Shown here: positions 42,257-51,052 of the stretch, in pieces
Numbering within the stretch: position 1 is the stretch's first letter
Layout of the letters: every line of letters begins with the position of its first letter
From: Roseateles_B sp041913905
GTDB taxonomy: Bacteria; Pseudomonadota; Gammaproteobacteria; Burkholderiales; Burkholderiaceae_C
Reading direction: 5' to 3'
Assembly (NCBI GenBank): GCA_041913905.1
Contig: JAYSEK010000029.1
Location: 6,772 to 70,771 of the forward strand
DNA length: 64,000 nt
Notes under the pieces: model-generated
The model's input: only the letters and a program-made list of their open reading frames with translations
Database searches by the model: none
What the model was told of the DNA's origin: nothing
Program-made: the position numbers and the translations under genes

Positions 42257-43366
42257 ATGCTCGACCGACCCTCCACCGGCGCGCCGCAGGCGGCCCATGC
42301 CGCCCCGGAGCCCCATCCGCTGCAACGCCTGCCCGCGGCCGCCCAGGCGCGCGTGGTGGGCGCCTATGCGCGCACGGCGGTGGAGACGGCGCAGGCGCTG
42401 GGTTTGGACCTCGCGGCGCTGGCGCAGTCCTGCGACTGGCCGGCCCTGTCACAGCAGCCCCTGCAGATGCCGGAAGCGCTGCCGGTGGACCGCTACATCC
42501 GCTTCCTGCACGAGGCCGCGCGCCAGCTGGGCCACCGCCGCTTCGGGCTGGAGGTCGGCCGGCGCATGCAGCTCTCCACCTTCGCCAGCTATGGCCTCGT
42601 GCTGTGCGCCTGCCCCGATGTTCGCTCGGCGCTGGTCCAGACCCAGCGCTTCGAAGGCCTGGCCCACGACCTCGGCCGCAGCGAACTGACCGTGGAGGGC
42701 GAGACGGCCGTCTACCGCTGGCACAGCCCCTGGCTGGACCGCCCCGGCGCGGATCAGCTGGTCGAGAGCGTGATGATGGGCATCTACAGCTTCGGGCATT
42801 GGCTGGTGGGACGACAGCTGCCGCTGAGCCGGCTGCGCTTTGCCCATGCCGCACCCGATGCGGGCGCGGCCGCCTGGTACGGCGAGCTGCTGGGCGTGCC
42901 GGTCGAGTTCGGCGCGGCACTCACCGAGGCGCGTTTTCCTGCCGCCCTGCTGGACCTGCCCCTGGCCAATGCCGACGCCAGCATGTTCCCCGCCCTGGCC
43001 CAGGCCGCCGAAGCGCGGCTCTCCGCCCGCTTGCGCGAGACCCAGGAGCCGGCCCTGGTCCAGGCCCTGCGCCAGGACATCGCCGCGCAGCTGATGCAGG
43101 GCCGCGCCACGCTGGCCCTGCTGGCCGAACGGCACCAGCTCTCCGCCCGCAGCCTGCAGCGCCGCCTCGCTGCGAACGGCCACAGCTTCAGCCAGCTGCT
43201 GGACGAGGTCCGCCGCGAGCTGGCCCAGCGCTACCTGCGCCAGCCCGAGCTCTCGCTCACCGACGTGGCCTTCCTGCTCGGATTCAGCGAGCAGAGCAAC
43301 TTCAACCACGCCTTCAAGCTGTGGTTCGGCGACTCGCCGGCGGCCTGGCGGGCGCGGCAGCGTTGA
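42257..43366 (+). CDS. AraC-family transcriptional regulator (OruR/ArgR-type)
   Basis: A 369-residue regulator. The N-terminal ligand domain (about residues 40-240) is the Arabinose_bd type (PF12625-like) seen in OruR-like proteins. The C-terminal pair of helix-turn-helices includes LALLAERHQLSARSLQRRLAANGHSFSQLL and LTDVAFLLGFSEQSNFNHAFKLWFGDSPAAWR. It follows the kinase by 48 bases in the same direction and is probably the operon's own regulator, though it could be transcribed alone. Confidence 0.92.
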   Translation: MLDRPSTGAPQAAHAAPEPHPLQRLPAAAQARVVGAYARTAVETAQALGLDLAALAQSCDWPALSQQPLQMPEALPVDRYIRFLHEAARQLGHRRFGLEVGRRMQLSTFASYGLVLCACPDVRSALVQTQRFEGLAHDLGRSELTVEGETAVYRWHSPWLDRPGADQLVESVMMGIYSFGHWLVGRQLPLSRLRFAHAAPDAGAAAWYGELLGVPVEFGAALTEARFPAALLDLPLANADASMFPALAQAAEARLSARLRETQEPALVQALRQDIAAQLMQGRATLALLAERHQLSARSLQRRLAANGHSFSQLLDEVRRELAQRYLRQPELSLTDVAFLLGFSEQSNFNHAFKLWFGDSPAAWRARQR

Positions 43367-43404
43367 GAAGCCCGTTCAGTCGCGCGAGGCCCGGGTGCCC
43401 GGCC

Positions 43405-43884
43405 TCACAACTGCTGGCCGCGCGAGTGGAGGGCCTTGACTTTCACGCCGGTCAGCGTGCGCACCAGCACCAACTCGTCTTCCGAACTGAACACCATCTC
43501 GGGCAGACGCGCGCCCTGCACCGACACATGCTCGGTGTAGCGCAGGGTCGCCTCGGTCCAGGGGAAGCCGCCACGCTGCAGGGAGATGTTGGAGAACTCG
43601 GTGTTGACGTCGGCGTCCAGCAGCGTGAAGCCGGCAGCCGTCTTGCGCAGGAAGTCGCACAGCTCTCCCTTGCCGCCCTCGACCTCCCAGCGCCCCAGCG
43701 CGGAGTCCTGGACGACGTCGACCAGGACTTCATCGTCGTAGAAATCGCAGGCGCCAGCATCGCCGTCGTAGACCTTCAGGGTGTGCGCCGTCAGCAGCGG
43801 CAGCAGGTGGGATTCGGTGAACACCAGACGGCCGTAGCCGATCCAGGCCGCCACCAGGATCAGCGGCCACAGCAAGAGCTTCAA
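43405..43884 (-). CDS. Hypothetical protein with N-terminal membrane anchor
   Basis: A 159-residue protein of unknown family. It begins with a single hydrophobic segment (KLLLWPLILVAAWIGYG) and continues with an exported domain containing two Cys (DAGACDFYDDEV and GELCDFLR). TTG at 43884 is taken as start because AAGGAGG sits six bases before it; the longer frame from 43956 has no RBS. It converges with the AraC gene. Confidence 0.7.
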   Translation of the reverse strand: MKLLLWPLILVAAWIGYGRLVFTESHLLPLLTAHTLKVYDGDAGACDFYDDEVLVDVVQDSALGRWEVEGGKGELCDFLRKTAAGFTLLDADVNTEFSNISLQRGGFPWTEATLRYTEHVSVQGARLPEMVFSSEDELVLVRTLTGVKVKALHSRGQQL

Positions 43885-44001
43885 GACTTTCCTCCTTCGG
43901 CATTGTTGGACTGTGCGAGCGTCGCTGAATGCCGCAGCGCCTCGTCGGGGCGGCATGTTACCGGGGCCAGCGCCGGGCTCGCAGCCGTGATCGCCCGGGT
44001 C

Positions 44002-44220
44002 TCAAGCCTCCGACGGCGGATCGGCAGGCCCTAGCCCCTGCGCACAGCGCGGGCACAGGCAGGCCTGCATGCGCAACTCGGGCGGCACGCGCGCCAGGGC
44101 CTCGGGGCTGACGGGCGTGGTGCGGCACCAGCAGTCGCCTTCGAAACTGCCGGTGCGCGCCGGCAGGCACTCGTTGCTGCCACCGCACAGCGGGCAGACG
44201 GTAGTGGGCAGAGGCGTCAT
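44002..44220 (-). CDS. Cysteine-rich CWC-family small protein
   Basis: A 72-residue protein with eight cysteines, most of them in pairs: CPLCGGSNEC, CWCRTTPVSPEALARVPPEL, and QACLCPRCA. This is the Cys_rich_CWC pattern, a small presumed metal-binding protein of unknown role. Its ATG overlaps the stop of the GFA-family gene by four bases, so the two are co-translated. Confidence 0.85.
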   Translation of the reverse strand: MTPLPTTVCPLCGGSNECLPARTGSFEGDCWCRTTPVSPEALARVPPELRMQACLCPRCAQGLGPADPPSEA

Positions 44221-44669
44221 CGCGAGCCCTCCCGTGCCGTGGTGGCCAGGGGCAGCCCGCTCGGATCGGGAATCCAGCGCGCCGCGCGGCGCGTCAGGCG
44301 ATCCTCGCTGCGCTCGCCGTCAAAGCTCACTTCAGTGCGCTGCAGATCCTGCGGGTCGATGGCATCAAAGGCATTCACGTTGACCACCGCATAGTGCCGC
44401 CCCTCGATCAGGCTGCTCGCCCAGGGCACCACGCCGCAGCGCGTGCAGACGTGGAAATCCGCCGTGCGCGTCTCGAAGGCATAGCGTTCGACCGCCCCGG
44501 CGTCCTCGACCTGCAGTTCCAGCCGCGCCTCGGGATGCGCGGTCCAGACGCCCCCGTGCTTGCGGCAGAAGCTGCAGCCGCAGGCCCGTGCGGGAATGGG
44601 CTTCGACGCCTCAGGCCAGTGCAGGCGAAAGCGCAGGTTCCGGCAATGGCAGCTGCCTTGGATCAGCAT
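44217..44669 (-). CDS. GFA / CENP-V-family zinc-binding protein
   Basis: A 150-residue GFA-domain protein (glutathione-dependent formaldehyde-activating / CENP-V fold). Zinc-ligand motifs: GSCHCRNLRF near residue 10, ACGCSFCRKHGG near 33, and VCTRCGVVPW near 77. Members bind Zn and are often of unknown substrate; few are true Gfa. ATG at 44669 is chosen over GTG at 44678 because AAGGGG is eight bases ahead of the former and one base from the latter. It is coupled to the CWC-family gene. Confidence 0.88.
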   Translation of the reverse strand: MLIQGSCHCRNLRFRLHWPEASKPIPARACGCSFCRKHGGVWTAHPEARLELQVEDAGAVERYAFETRTADFHVCTRCGVVPWASSLIEGRHYAVVNVNAFDAIDPQDLQRTEVSFDGERSEDRLTRRAARWIPDPSGLPLATTAREGSR

Positions 44670-44696
44670 GAATGACACCCCTTTGCATGCAAGACA

Positions 44697-45206
44697 TCAA
44701 CGCTGCGCGGCGCTGGCGGGCAGCGGGACGCGCCGCGGCTGCGGCCGGCCGGGGCATTGATCGAAGCCGACCTCGACCTCGTACTGCGCCTGCAGCCGAT
44801 CGGCCTCGGCCGACTCGCTCAGGTTCAAAGGGCGATAGTAGCGGCCGTAGCCCCAGCCATAACCCCAGCGGAACCAGGTGGGCCAGTAGGCGCTGCCGCC
44901 GATGCGCACGCCGCTGAACATCAGCGCGGCCTGCTCGGGATCGCCGGTCCGGTCCTGCACGCAGGCGCGCAAGGCCTCGTCCGCCTTGAGCCGGTCGTCC
45001 TCGCTGCCGCCTCGCCAGTAGGCCCGGTCATGCGCGACACAGCAATCGCACCAGTCCTTGCCCGAGGCCACCGAGCGGTCCGGGTACAGGCTGCAGCCGT
45101 CGGTGCTGAAGGGGCGCAGGGAGCTGGGGCTGGCGCAGGCGGTGAGGAGGCCAGCCATGAGCAGCAGGGCCGGCCGCATGAGCCGTGCGGCGTTCTCGCT
45201 GAGCAT
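44697..45206 (-). CDS. Putative lipoprotein with phospholipase-A2-like motif
   Basis: A 169-residue protein with a lipobox (LLLMAGLLTAC) near residues 14-24. Close after it, DGCSLYPDRS and WCDCCVAHDRAYWRGG resemble the PLA2 motif CCxxHDxCY with a His-Asp pair; the final Cys is replaced by an aromatic residue (AYW). Two further Cys are in ACVQDRT and DQCPG. The remainder is Tyr/Trp/Gly-rich (YWPTWFRWGYGWGYGRYY). It is lipid-anchored in the outer or inner membrane if the signal is used. The start is uncertain: ATG at 45236 and at 45179 are alternatives and none has a strong RBS. Catalytic activity is not established. Confidence 0.65.
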   Translation of the reverse strand: MLSENAARLMRPALLLMAGLLTACASPSSLRPFSTDGCSLYPDRSVASGKDWCDCCVAHDRAYWRGGSEDDRLKADEALRACVQDRTGDPEQAALMFSGVRIGGSAYWPTWFRWGYGWGYGRYYRPLNLSESAEADRLQAQYEVEVGFDQCPGRPQPRRVPLPASAAQR

Positions 45207-45256
45207 GGTCGGTGACAGGGTGGGCGTCGTACGCATGGAAGTCGCCGGACAGTGCT

Positions 45257-45793
45257 TCAGAACCCCGACCCCGGCTGCAGCAGAAAGGCCTCTTCCTCCG
45301 CCGTCGACACCCGCCCCAGGATCGCGTTGCGATGCGGATAGCGGCCAAAGCGGTCGATGATGGCCTTGTGGCGCAGCTCGAAGTCGTGGTTGCCCCCCGG
45401 CGCCCATTGCGCGAACAGGCGCTCGGCCTCCTCGTGGATCAGGCGCGATTCGCTGTGCATGAAGGGCATCAGCAGAAAGGCGCGCTCAGCCGGCTGCAGG
45501 GCGTCGAGCGCGTCGGCCGCGATCGCCTCCTGCGACAGGACCAGGGCCATGGAATCCTGGGCGAAAGCACGGGGTGTGCCGCGGAAGATATTGCGCGAGA
45601 ACTGGTCCAGCACGAGGATCTCGGCGAGGCGGCCATGCGCGGTCATGCGCCAGGCGGACAGCTCGCCCCGCGCCGCTTGTTCCAGCAGCGGCAGGAAGCG
45701 CTCTCTCAGCAGGGCGTCGAAGGCAGGGGCGGCGCTCCACCAGTGCCGGGGTTCGATCTCGTTGAACCAGAAGCGCAGGACGTGTTCATGCAT
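45257..45793 (-). CDS. DUF924-family protein
   Basis: A 178-residue helical protein. It opens HVLRFWFNEIEPRHWW and has LAEILVLDQFSRNIFRGTPRAFAQD near residues 60-85, and LLMPFMHSE near 112; all are hallmarks of DUF924, a TPR-like fold of unknown function. The start at 45793 fits the family's usual beginning; ATG at 45835 would add 14 residues. Neither has a strong RBS. Confidence 0.85.
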   Translation of the reverse strand: MHEHVLRFWFNEIEPRHWWSAAPAFDALLRERFLPLLEQAARGELSAWRMTAHGRLAEILVLDQFSRNIFRGTPRAFAQDSMALVLSQEAIAADALDALQPAERAFLLMPFMHSESRLIHEEAERLFAQWAPGGNHDFELRHKAIIDRFGRYPHRNAILGRVSTAEEEAFLLQPGSGF

Positions 45794-46037
45794 GGCGGAC
45801 TTTCGCAGATGGGATTCAGGATCGGGCACGTTCATGTTGGCCCGCAGCGGCCATGCGCGCAGCCACGCGTTCGGCCACAACCGGGATGCCGCTGGCCCTG
45901 CGGCCGCATGGTAGCGCAAGGGTCGGAGCCCCCGCGGCAGCGCGATACTGCCGGGCGGCGCACCGCCGGTCCACCAAACCCGGGCCTGCGCCGTTGAGCG
46001 CAGGCGCCGATGGCCGCGACCCACACTTGGAGATGAC

Positions 46038-47000
46038 ATGAAGAAAAACAGAAGACAGCTGCTGCAGTCCGGCCTCGCCACGGCCTTGCTGGGCGCGCTG
46101 GCCGGCCCTGCGCTGGCCGACCATGACGAAGGCAGCTACCGGATCCTGCAGGCCCGCTATGGCACGGCCGAGCGCAATGTGGACGTCACGCCGCGCCTGC
46201 GCGAGCTGGCACGCGAGGACCGCCGGGTTCGCATCACCAACGAGCTGTTCGGCGTCGACCCGGATCCCGGCCGCCGCAAGACCCTGCGCATCATCGCGCA
46301 AGGCCGCGACGGCCAGACCCGCAGCTTCGATTACGAGGAATTCAGCCACGTCGACGGCAGCCTCTTCATCGGCTGGGGTCGTGGCGGCTGGGGGCATGAG
46401 CGCTGGGAAGGCGGCTGGAACGTCGACCCCGAGGTGCCGCGCCGCGCCGATGAAGGCGAGTTCCAGATCCTGCAGGCCCGCTATGGCACCGCCGATCGCA
46501 ACATGGACGTCACCGCGCGGCTCAAGGAGCTGGCGCGCAGCGACGTTCGCGTGCGCATCACCAACGATCTCTTCGGCGCCGACCCGGACCCCGGCCGCCG
46601 CAAGACCCTGCGCATCTACGCCCGCAGCCGCGGCGGCGAAGTCCGGACCTTCGAGTACGAGGAATTCGGCCACATCGACGGCAGCCAGTTCACCGGCTGG
46701 GGCAGCGGCAACTGGGGCGACAGCGACTGGCGCGGCGGCTGGCACGGCCGCGAGGAACGCGGCGGCCTGCGCATCCTGCGCGCCACCTACGGCGCCAGCG
46801 GACGCGACTGGGACATCACCGCCCGCCTGCGCGGCCTGGTGCGCCACGGCCAGAGCCTGGAGGTCTATGTGGACAACAAGCTGGGCGGCGGCGACCCGTA
46901 CCCCGGCCAGCGCAAGATCCTCATCGTGACCTACAGCATTGGCAACGGCCCGGCCCAGGAAGTGCGCGTCAGCGAGCGGGATACCTTGCGGCTGCCTTGA
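46038..47000 (+). CDS. Exported protein with three DUF3395 (DnaJ-C11-like) repeats
   Basis: A 320-residue protein with a Tat-like signal (KKNRRQLLQSGLATALLGALAGPALA, cleaved near 27). Three homologous repeats follow: at about 32-115, 150-233 and 248-320. Each begins ILQARYGTAxRNxDVT or ILRATYGASGRDWDIT, contains RVRITNxLFGxDPDPGRRKTL or its equivalent, and the first two end in DYEEFSHVDG/EYEEFGHIDG. This is the DUF3395 repeat found singly in eukaryotic DNAJC11 and repeatedly in some bacterial exported proteins. Gly/Trp-rich linkers separate the copies. Function unknown; a stand-alone gene. Confidence 0.8.
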   Translation: MKKNRRQLLQSGLATALLGALAGPALADHDEGSYRILQARYGTAERNVDVTPRLRELAREDRRVRITNELFGVDPDPGRRKTLRIIAQGRDGQTRSFDYEEFSHVDGSLFIGWGRGGWGHERWEGGWNVDPEVPRRADEGEFQILQARYGTADRNMDVTARLKELARSDVRVRITNDLFGADPDPGRRKTLRIYARSRGGEVRTFEYEEFGHIDGSQFTGWGSGNWGDSDWRGGWHGREERGGLRILRATYGASGRDWDITARLRGLVRHGQSLEVYVDNKLGGGDPYPGQRKILIVTYSIGNGPAQEVRVSERDTLRLP

Positions 47001-47069
47001 GTCGCAGCGCGGGCGGCAAAGCAGCCCGGGGCAGGATCGCTGCCCCGCGCTGGCGCCATGTCGACGGCT

Positions 47070-47459
47070 TCACCAGGCCTTCACGGGCCGGTCGATGAAC
47101 TCGGAGATGCGCGCGGCGGCGATGGAGGCGTCTACGTCGTCGAAAGTCCAGCCCACGCGTACGTCGGAAAACCAGCCCTTCACGTGCAGGTCCACGGACC
47201 AGTGCTCAGGCCGGTCGTCGCTGTCCCGGTGATGCTCCACGACGACCTGGGTGATGGCGCCGAAGGCCACCACCACGCGGCCGGCATTCGTCACGGCCCG
47301 CCGTCGGCGGTCAAAGCACAGCAGGCTGTGGCTGCCCTGGATCATGAGCCGCCATTCGTCCGCCTGCAGGATTTCCAGGGCGCGGGGGCTCGGCAGGGGG
47401 GCGATGGCCCTGCCCAGGCGCTCCAGCGCATTGATCAGCCGTTCCAACATGGCCGGCAT
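47070..47459 (-). CDS. Hypothetical protein, small
   Basis: A 129-residue protein with no family recognised. It starts with an amphipathic helix (MLERLINALERLGRAI) followed by a beta-rich segment (LMIQGSHSLLCFDRRRRAVTNA, VVVAFGAITQVVVEHH, HWSVDLHVKGWFSDVRVGWT). The latter looks like a PH-like or YcxB-like beta sandwich, which is a guess. No signal peptide. It converges with the DUF3395 gene 69 bases away. Confidence 0.7.
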   Translation of the reverse strand: MPAMLERLINALERLGRAIAPLPSPRALEILQADEWRLMIQGSHSLLCFDRRRRAVTNAGRVVVAFGAITQVVVEHHRDSDDRPEHWSVDLHVKGWFSDVRVGWTFDDVDASIAAARISEFIDRPVKAW

Positions 47460-47559
47460 GCTATCCCAGCCCCGAGAAAGTCCCTGGCCCAGGACTTTCT
47501 TCCGGCGCCTGCCAGCCCCCTAAACTGCGCGCTCCCGGATCCTCCCCCAACGCCTGCCC

Positions 47560-48912
47560 ATGCCCGAGGCCAACGCCCCAGCCAACACCACTCCCGCCCC
47601 ATCGTCCGCGAGCCTGCCTTTTTGGCCGCGTACCGGACGACGCCTGGCAGGCCTGCTGCTGGTGGCCGCCACGGTCGCCGCTGTGCTGGTCTGGGCCATT
47701 CCTGCGCCCCCCAGCCACATCACCATCGCCACCGGATTCAAGGGCGGCGCCTATGAGCATTTCGGCCAACGCTATGGCCAGGCCCTGGCCGCCTCCAAGG
47801 TGAATGTCACGCTGCGCCCCACGCAGGGCAGCCTGGAGAACCTGGCGCTGCTGTCGCGAAGCGACAAGCCCGTCCAGGCGGCCTTCGTGCAGGGCGGCGT
47901 GGGCGACGGCAGCGCCTATCCCGGCCTGGTCTCGCTGGGGCGCATCAACCGCCAGGTCCTGTGGATCTTCCAGCGGCCAGGCCTGCAGCTTCATCGGATG
48001 CAGGAACTCGCCGGCCTGCGCCTGGCCATGGGCCCCTCGGGCAGTGGCACGCGCATGCTGGCAGAGCGCGTGCTGGGCCTCTATGACCTGGACGGCCAGC
48101 GCACCCGCCTGCTGCCTCTGGCCGGCGACGAGGCCGCGCAGGCCCTGCTCGACGGCAGGATCGACGTCGCCTTCATGGCCTTCGCGGCGGACGCGCCCGT
48201 GGTGCAGCGCCTGCTGCATCGTCCCGACGTGGCGCTGCTGAGCGTGCCGCAGGCCGAGGCCATCAGCCGCCGCCTGCCCTTCCTGGAGCGCGTGACGCTG
48301 CCGCAGGGCGTCGTGGATCTGGCGCAGTCCCTGCCGGCGCATGACATCGAACTGCTGTCCACCAGCAACGCCGTGCTGGTGCGCGAGGATCTGCATGCCG
48401 ATCTGGTACAGGAGCTGGTGGACGTGCTGCGCCGCGAACACGGCCAGCCCGGCTGGCTGGACCGCCCGGGCGAGTTCCCCAAGGCCAGCGATCCGGAGTA
48501 CCCCATGTCCGAGGCCGCGCTGCGCTACTACCGCCAGGGCCCCGGCCTCCTGCAGCGATTGCTGCCGTATTGGCTGACCGCCCACGCCGAGCGCCTGCTG
48601 GCGCTGCTGGCGGCCAGTGCGGCGCTGCTGCCCCTGCTGAGCCAGGGGCCGCGCCTCTACCGCTGGTACCTGCGCGAGCGCATGCGCGGCCTGTACAAGC
48701 GCCTGCGCGGCCTGGAGGCCCAGCTGGATGCCGTGCCCGGCCCGGTGGCCCGTCAGGGCCTGCGGCAGGAGCTGGATGCGCTGCACCGCGCCGTGCGGCA
48801 GCTGCAGGTGCCCATCCGCCATTCCGATCTCTTCTTCGAGCTGCTGCACGGCATCCAGCTGGTGCGGCGGCGGCTGGACGAAACGGGGGCCGTGCCCGGC
48901 GCGGCGGGGTAA
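47560..48912 (+). CDS. TAXI-family TRAP solute-binding protein with C-terminal membrane segment
   Basis: A 450-residue protein. A first hydrophobic helix (GLLLVAATVAAVLVWAI, about 30-47) anchors a periplasmic TAXI domain: HITIATGFKGGAYEHFGQRY, PTQGSLENLALL, GPSGSGTRMLAERVL, and DVAFMAFAADAPVV. A second helix near residue 345-362 (LLALLAASAALLPLLS) returns to the cytoplasm, ending in a 70-residue basic coiled coil. This layout (TAXI plus tail) is known in orphan members, which are membrane proteins and not free binding proteins. No TRAP permease is nearby, so it may sense and not transport. Confidence 0.85.
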   Translation: MPEANAPANTTPAPSSASLPFWPRTGRRLAGLLLVAATVAAVLVWAIPAPPSHITIATGFKGGAYEHFGQRYGQALAASKVNVTLRPTQGSLENLALLSRSDKPVQAAFVQGGVGDGSAYPGLVSLGRINRQVLWIFQRPGLQLHRMQELAGLRLAMGPSGSGTRMLAERVLGLYDLDGQRTRLLPLAGDEAAQALLDGRIDVAFMAFAADAPVVQRLLHRPDVALLSVPQAEAISRRLPFLERVTLPQGVVDLAQSLPAHDIELLSTSNAVLVREDLHADLVQELVDVLRREHGQPGWLDRPGEFPKASDPEYPMSEAALRYYRQGPGLLQRLLPYWLTAHAERLLALLAASAALLPLLSQGPRLYRWYLRERMRGLYKRLRGLEAQLDAVPGPVARQGLRQELDALHRAVRQLQVPIRHSDLFFELLHGIQLVRRRLDETGAVPGAAG

Positions 48913-48936
48913 AGCGGCCACGCGGCAACGCCGCGA

Positions 48937-49722
48937 TCAGGGCCTGGGCGGGATCCCTGCCCGGAAGAATGCAAGGACGCGCCGCCTGGCGTCCTCGGCA
49001 GCCGCCTGGCCCTGCGCGAAGTCGAAGCCATGGCCTTCGCCCGGGTACGGCACCAGCACCGCCTCAGTGCCCAAGGCCTGCGCATGGCTCACCAGGCGCC
49101 GGCCTTCCTCGATGGGCACCAGCCGGTCGGCATCGCCATGCAGGTTCAACAGGGGCGGCAGATGGCTGATGGCTTGCAGCCGCTCTTCGTCGCGCGGCAG
49201 CCGTCCATACAAGGTCGCCAGCCGCTCCACCTGCGGATTGGCCGCCGCCACGGCCACGGCCACCCGCGCGCCTTGCGAAAAGGCCAGCAACGCCACGCGC
49301 CGTGCCGAAAACGGCGGCTTTGACAGCGCCGTCACCGTCGATGACACACGCTGCGCCCAGCAGCGCATGTGGGCCGGGTAATCGAAGCCGGCCGGTGGAT
49401 TCGGCATGAGCGCAGCCTCGGCTTCGCTGTAGTAGTCCACCAGATAGGCCTGCACACCGATCTCGGCCAGCGCCTGCGCATAGGCCGCATACGCGTCCCT
49501 GAAGGGCGCCAGGCCGCTGGCGCCCGGGAGAATCAGCACGCTCAGGCCGATGCCGTCCTTGACCTCCGTCACGCGCTGCAAGCGGGCGCCGGGGCCCATC
49601 ATCTCGCAGGGCGTCTGCTCGGCAGCCCGCAGCGCCGAGGCGCTGAACGCCAGGGCCGCGCAGACGCCGGCCACCCATGTCTTGCGGCGCCGCGCGCCTG
49701 TCAGAAACTTGAAACAACTCAT
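48937..49722 (-). CDS. Exported dienelactone-hydrolase-like alpha/beta hydrolase
   Basis: A 261-residue hydrolase of the dienelactone hydrolase family. The N-terminal hydrophobic stretch (WVAGVCAALAFSASALRA) is a signal peptide or anchor. Nucleophile elbow LLAFSQGARVA (Ser; in DLH proper this is Cys, and the preceding residue is usually Gly), acid in LHGDADRLVPIEE, and base in GEGHGFDFAQG. The family hydrolyses lactones and esters. It converges with the TAXI gene. The ATG at 49722 directly precedes the signal segment, and the longer frame has no support. Confidence 0.83.
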   Translation of the reverse strand: MSCFKFLTGARRRKTWVAGVCAALAFSASALRAAEQTPCEMMGPGARLQRVTEVKDGIGLSVLILPGASGLAPFRDAYAAYAQALAEIGVQAYLVDYYSEAEAALMPNPPAGFDYPAHMRCWAQRVSSTVTALSKPPFSARRVALLAFSQGARVAVAVAAANPQVERLATLYGRLPRDEERLQAISHLPPLLNLHGDADRLVPIEEGRRLVSHAQALGTEAVLVPYPGEGHGFDFAQGQAAAEDARRRVLAFFRAGIPPRP

Positions 49723-49921
49723 GGGCGCGCATGTTGCCAGACCCGGCACGCGCTGGCGGCTCGCCCGGTGCGATGCATGACGAGAGGCGAACGAGATGCG
49801 CCCAAGCCGTCGCCGCGCGAGCATGCACCGGCACACGCGGGCAAGCCGCTCGTCTAGGGATGGCGCCGTGCGCCGCGGGATTCATACTCCGGTCCTCCCG
49901 CGAACCACCACGACAAGGACC

Positions 49922-50977
49922 ATGGCCGCTCAGCACAGCTTCATCGTCACCGCCCGCGACACCGAATCCGATGGGCAGTTCGGCGCCGAACCCGGCGCCT
50001 TGCAGTTCCTGCGCATCAAGCCTGGCGCCAAGGACTACGGCCCCGCCGACGCCCTGAGCACCGAACGCTGGCGCACGGCCCTGATCAAGTCCGCGAACGG
50101 GCCGGAGAACGCGGTATCCGGCAAGACAGGCAATGTGCTGATCTTCCTGCATGGCTACAACAACGATCGCTCCGCGGTGCTGTGGCGTACGCGCGAGCTG
50201 CAGCGCACGCTGTCGGAAGCCGGCTGGGCGGGCGTGGTCGTGGCCTTCGACTGGCCCTCGGACAACTCGACCCTCGGCTACCTGGAAGACCGGGCCGACG
50301 CCGCACAGGTGGCCGACCGCATCGTCACCGAACTGCTGCCACTGCTCGTGCCGCTGGTGCGCGAGTCCAGTACCGGCACGGTGCGCGACCCGGACCCGGC
50401 CTGCAAGATCGACGTGCACATGATCGGCCACTCCACCGGCGCCTTCGTGGCCATCGAGGCCTTTGCGCGGGCACAGAGCCGCGGCGAGCTGTTCAAGTCC
50501 GACTGGCGCCTGGGCCAGTTGGTCTTCATCGCCGGCGATGTCGCCGCCAGCAGCCTGGCCCGCGATGACAGCTGGGCCCAGCCCATGATGGACCGCGTGG
50601 TCCGGCTGACCAACTACAGCAATGGCCACGATGCCGTGCTGGGCGCCAGCAATGCCAAGCGACTGGGCATGGCGCCGCGCGCCGGCCGCGTGGGGGCGGC
50701 GGCACCCGCGCATGCCAAGGTGGTCAATGTCGACTGCTCCAGCTACTTCGAGACCCTGAACCCCGAATCGGCGCGCTTCAACGGCACCTTCTGCCATTCC
50801 TGGCACATCGGCGACCCTGCTTTCGCGCTGGACCTGGCGCTTACCCTGGAAGCCAGCAGCGACCGCCACGTGCTGCCCACCCGCCGCATCGACGAGCGTG
50901 GCCTCGCGCTGCAGCCGTCCCACCGCCTGCCCTTTGCGCACCTGTGGCTGAAGGAAAAGCGCGAAGACTGCGTGTGA
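49922..50977 (+). CDS. DUF900-type alpha/beta hydrolase
   Basis: A 351-residue protein with the alpha/beta-hydrolase core of the DUF900 group. Oxyanion region LIFLHGYNNDRSAVLWR near residue 75, VVAFDWPSDNSTLGYLEDR near 110, and nucleophile elbow IGHSTGAFVAIEAF near 178. The late His is in FCHSWHIGDPAF or SHRLPFAHLWL. No signal peptide. The substrate is unknown. It is divergent from the DLH gene across 199 bases. Confidence 0.83.
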   Translation: MAAQHSFIVTARDTESDGQFGAEPGALQFLRIKPGAKDYGPADALSTERWRTALIKSANGPENAVSGKTGNVLIFLHGYNNDRSAVLWRTRELQRTLSEAGWAGVVVAFDWPSDNSTLGYLEDRADAAQVADRIVTELLPLLVPLVRESSTGTVRDPDPACKIDVHMIGHSTGAFVAIEAFARAQSRGELFKSDWRLGQLVFIAGDVAASSLARDDSWAQPMMDRVVRLTNYSNGHDAVLGASNAKRLGMAPRAGRVGAAAPAHAKVVNVDCSSYFETLNPESARFNGTFCHSWHIGDPAFALDLALTLEASSDRHVLPTRRIDERGLALQPSHRLPFAHLWLKEKREDCV

Positions 50978-51052
50978 TCCGCCGCGGCCCGAGCGCGACC
51001 CGCTTGTGACTTGCATGCGACCTGTACGTGACATCCATAAGGCAAAGTGCCG

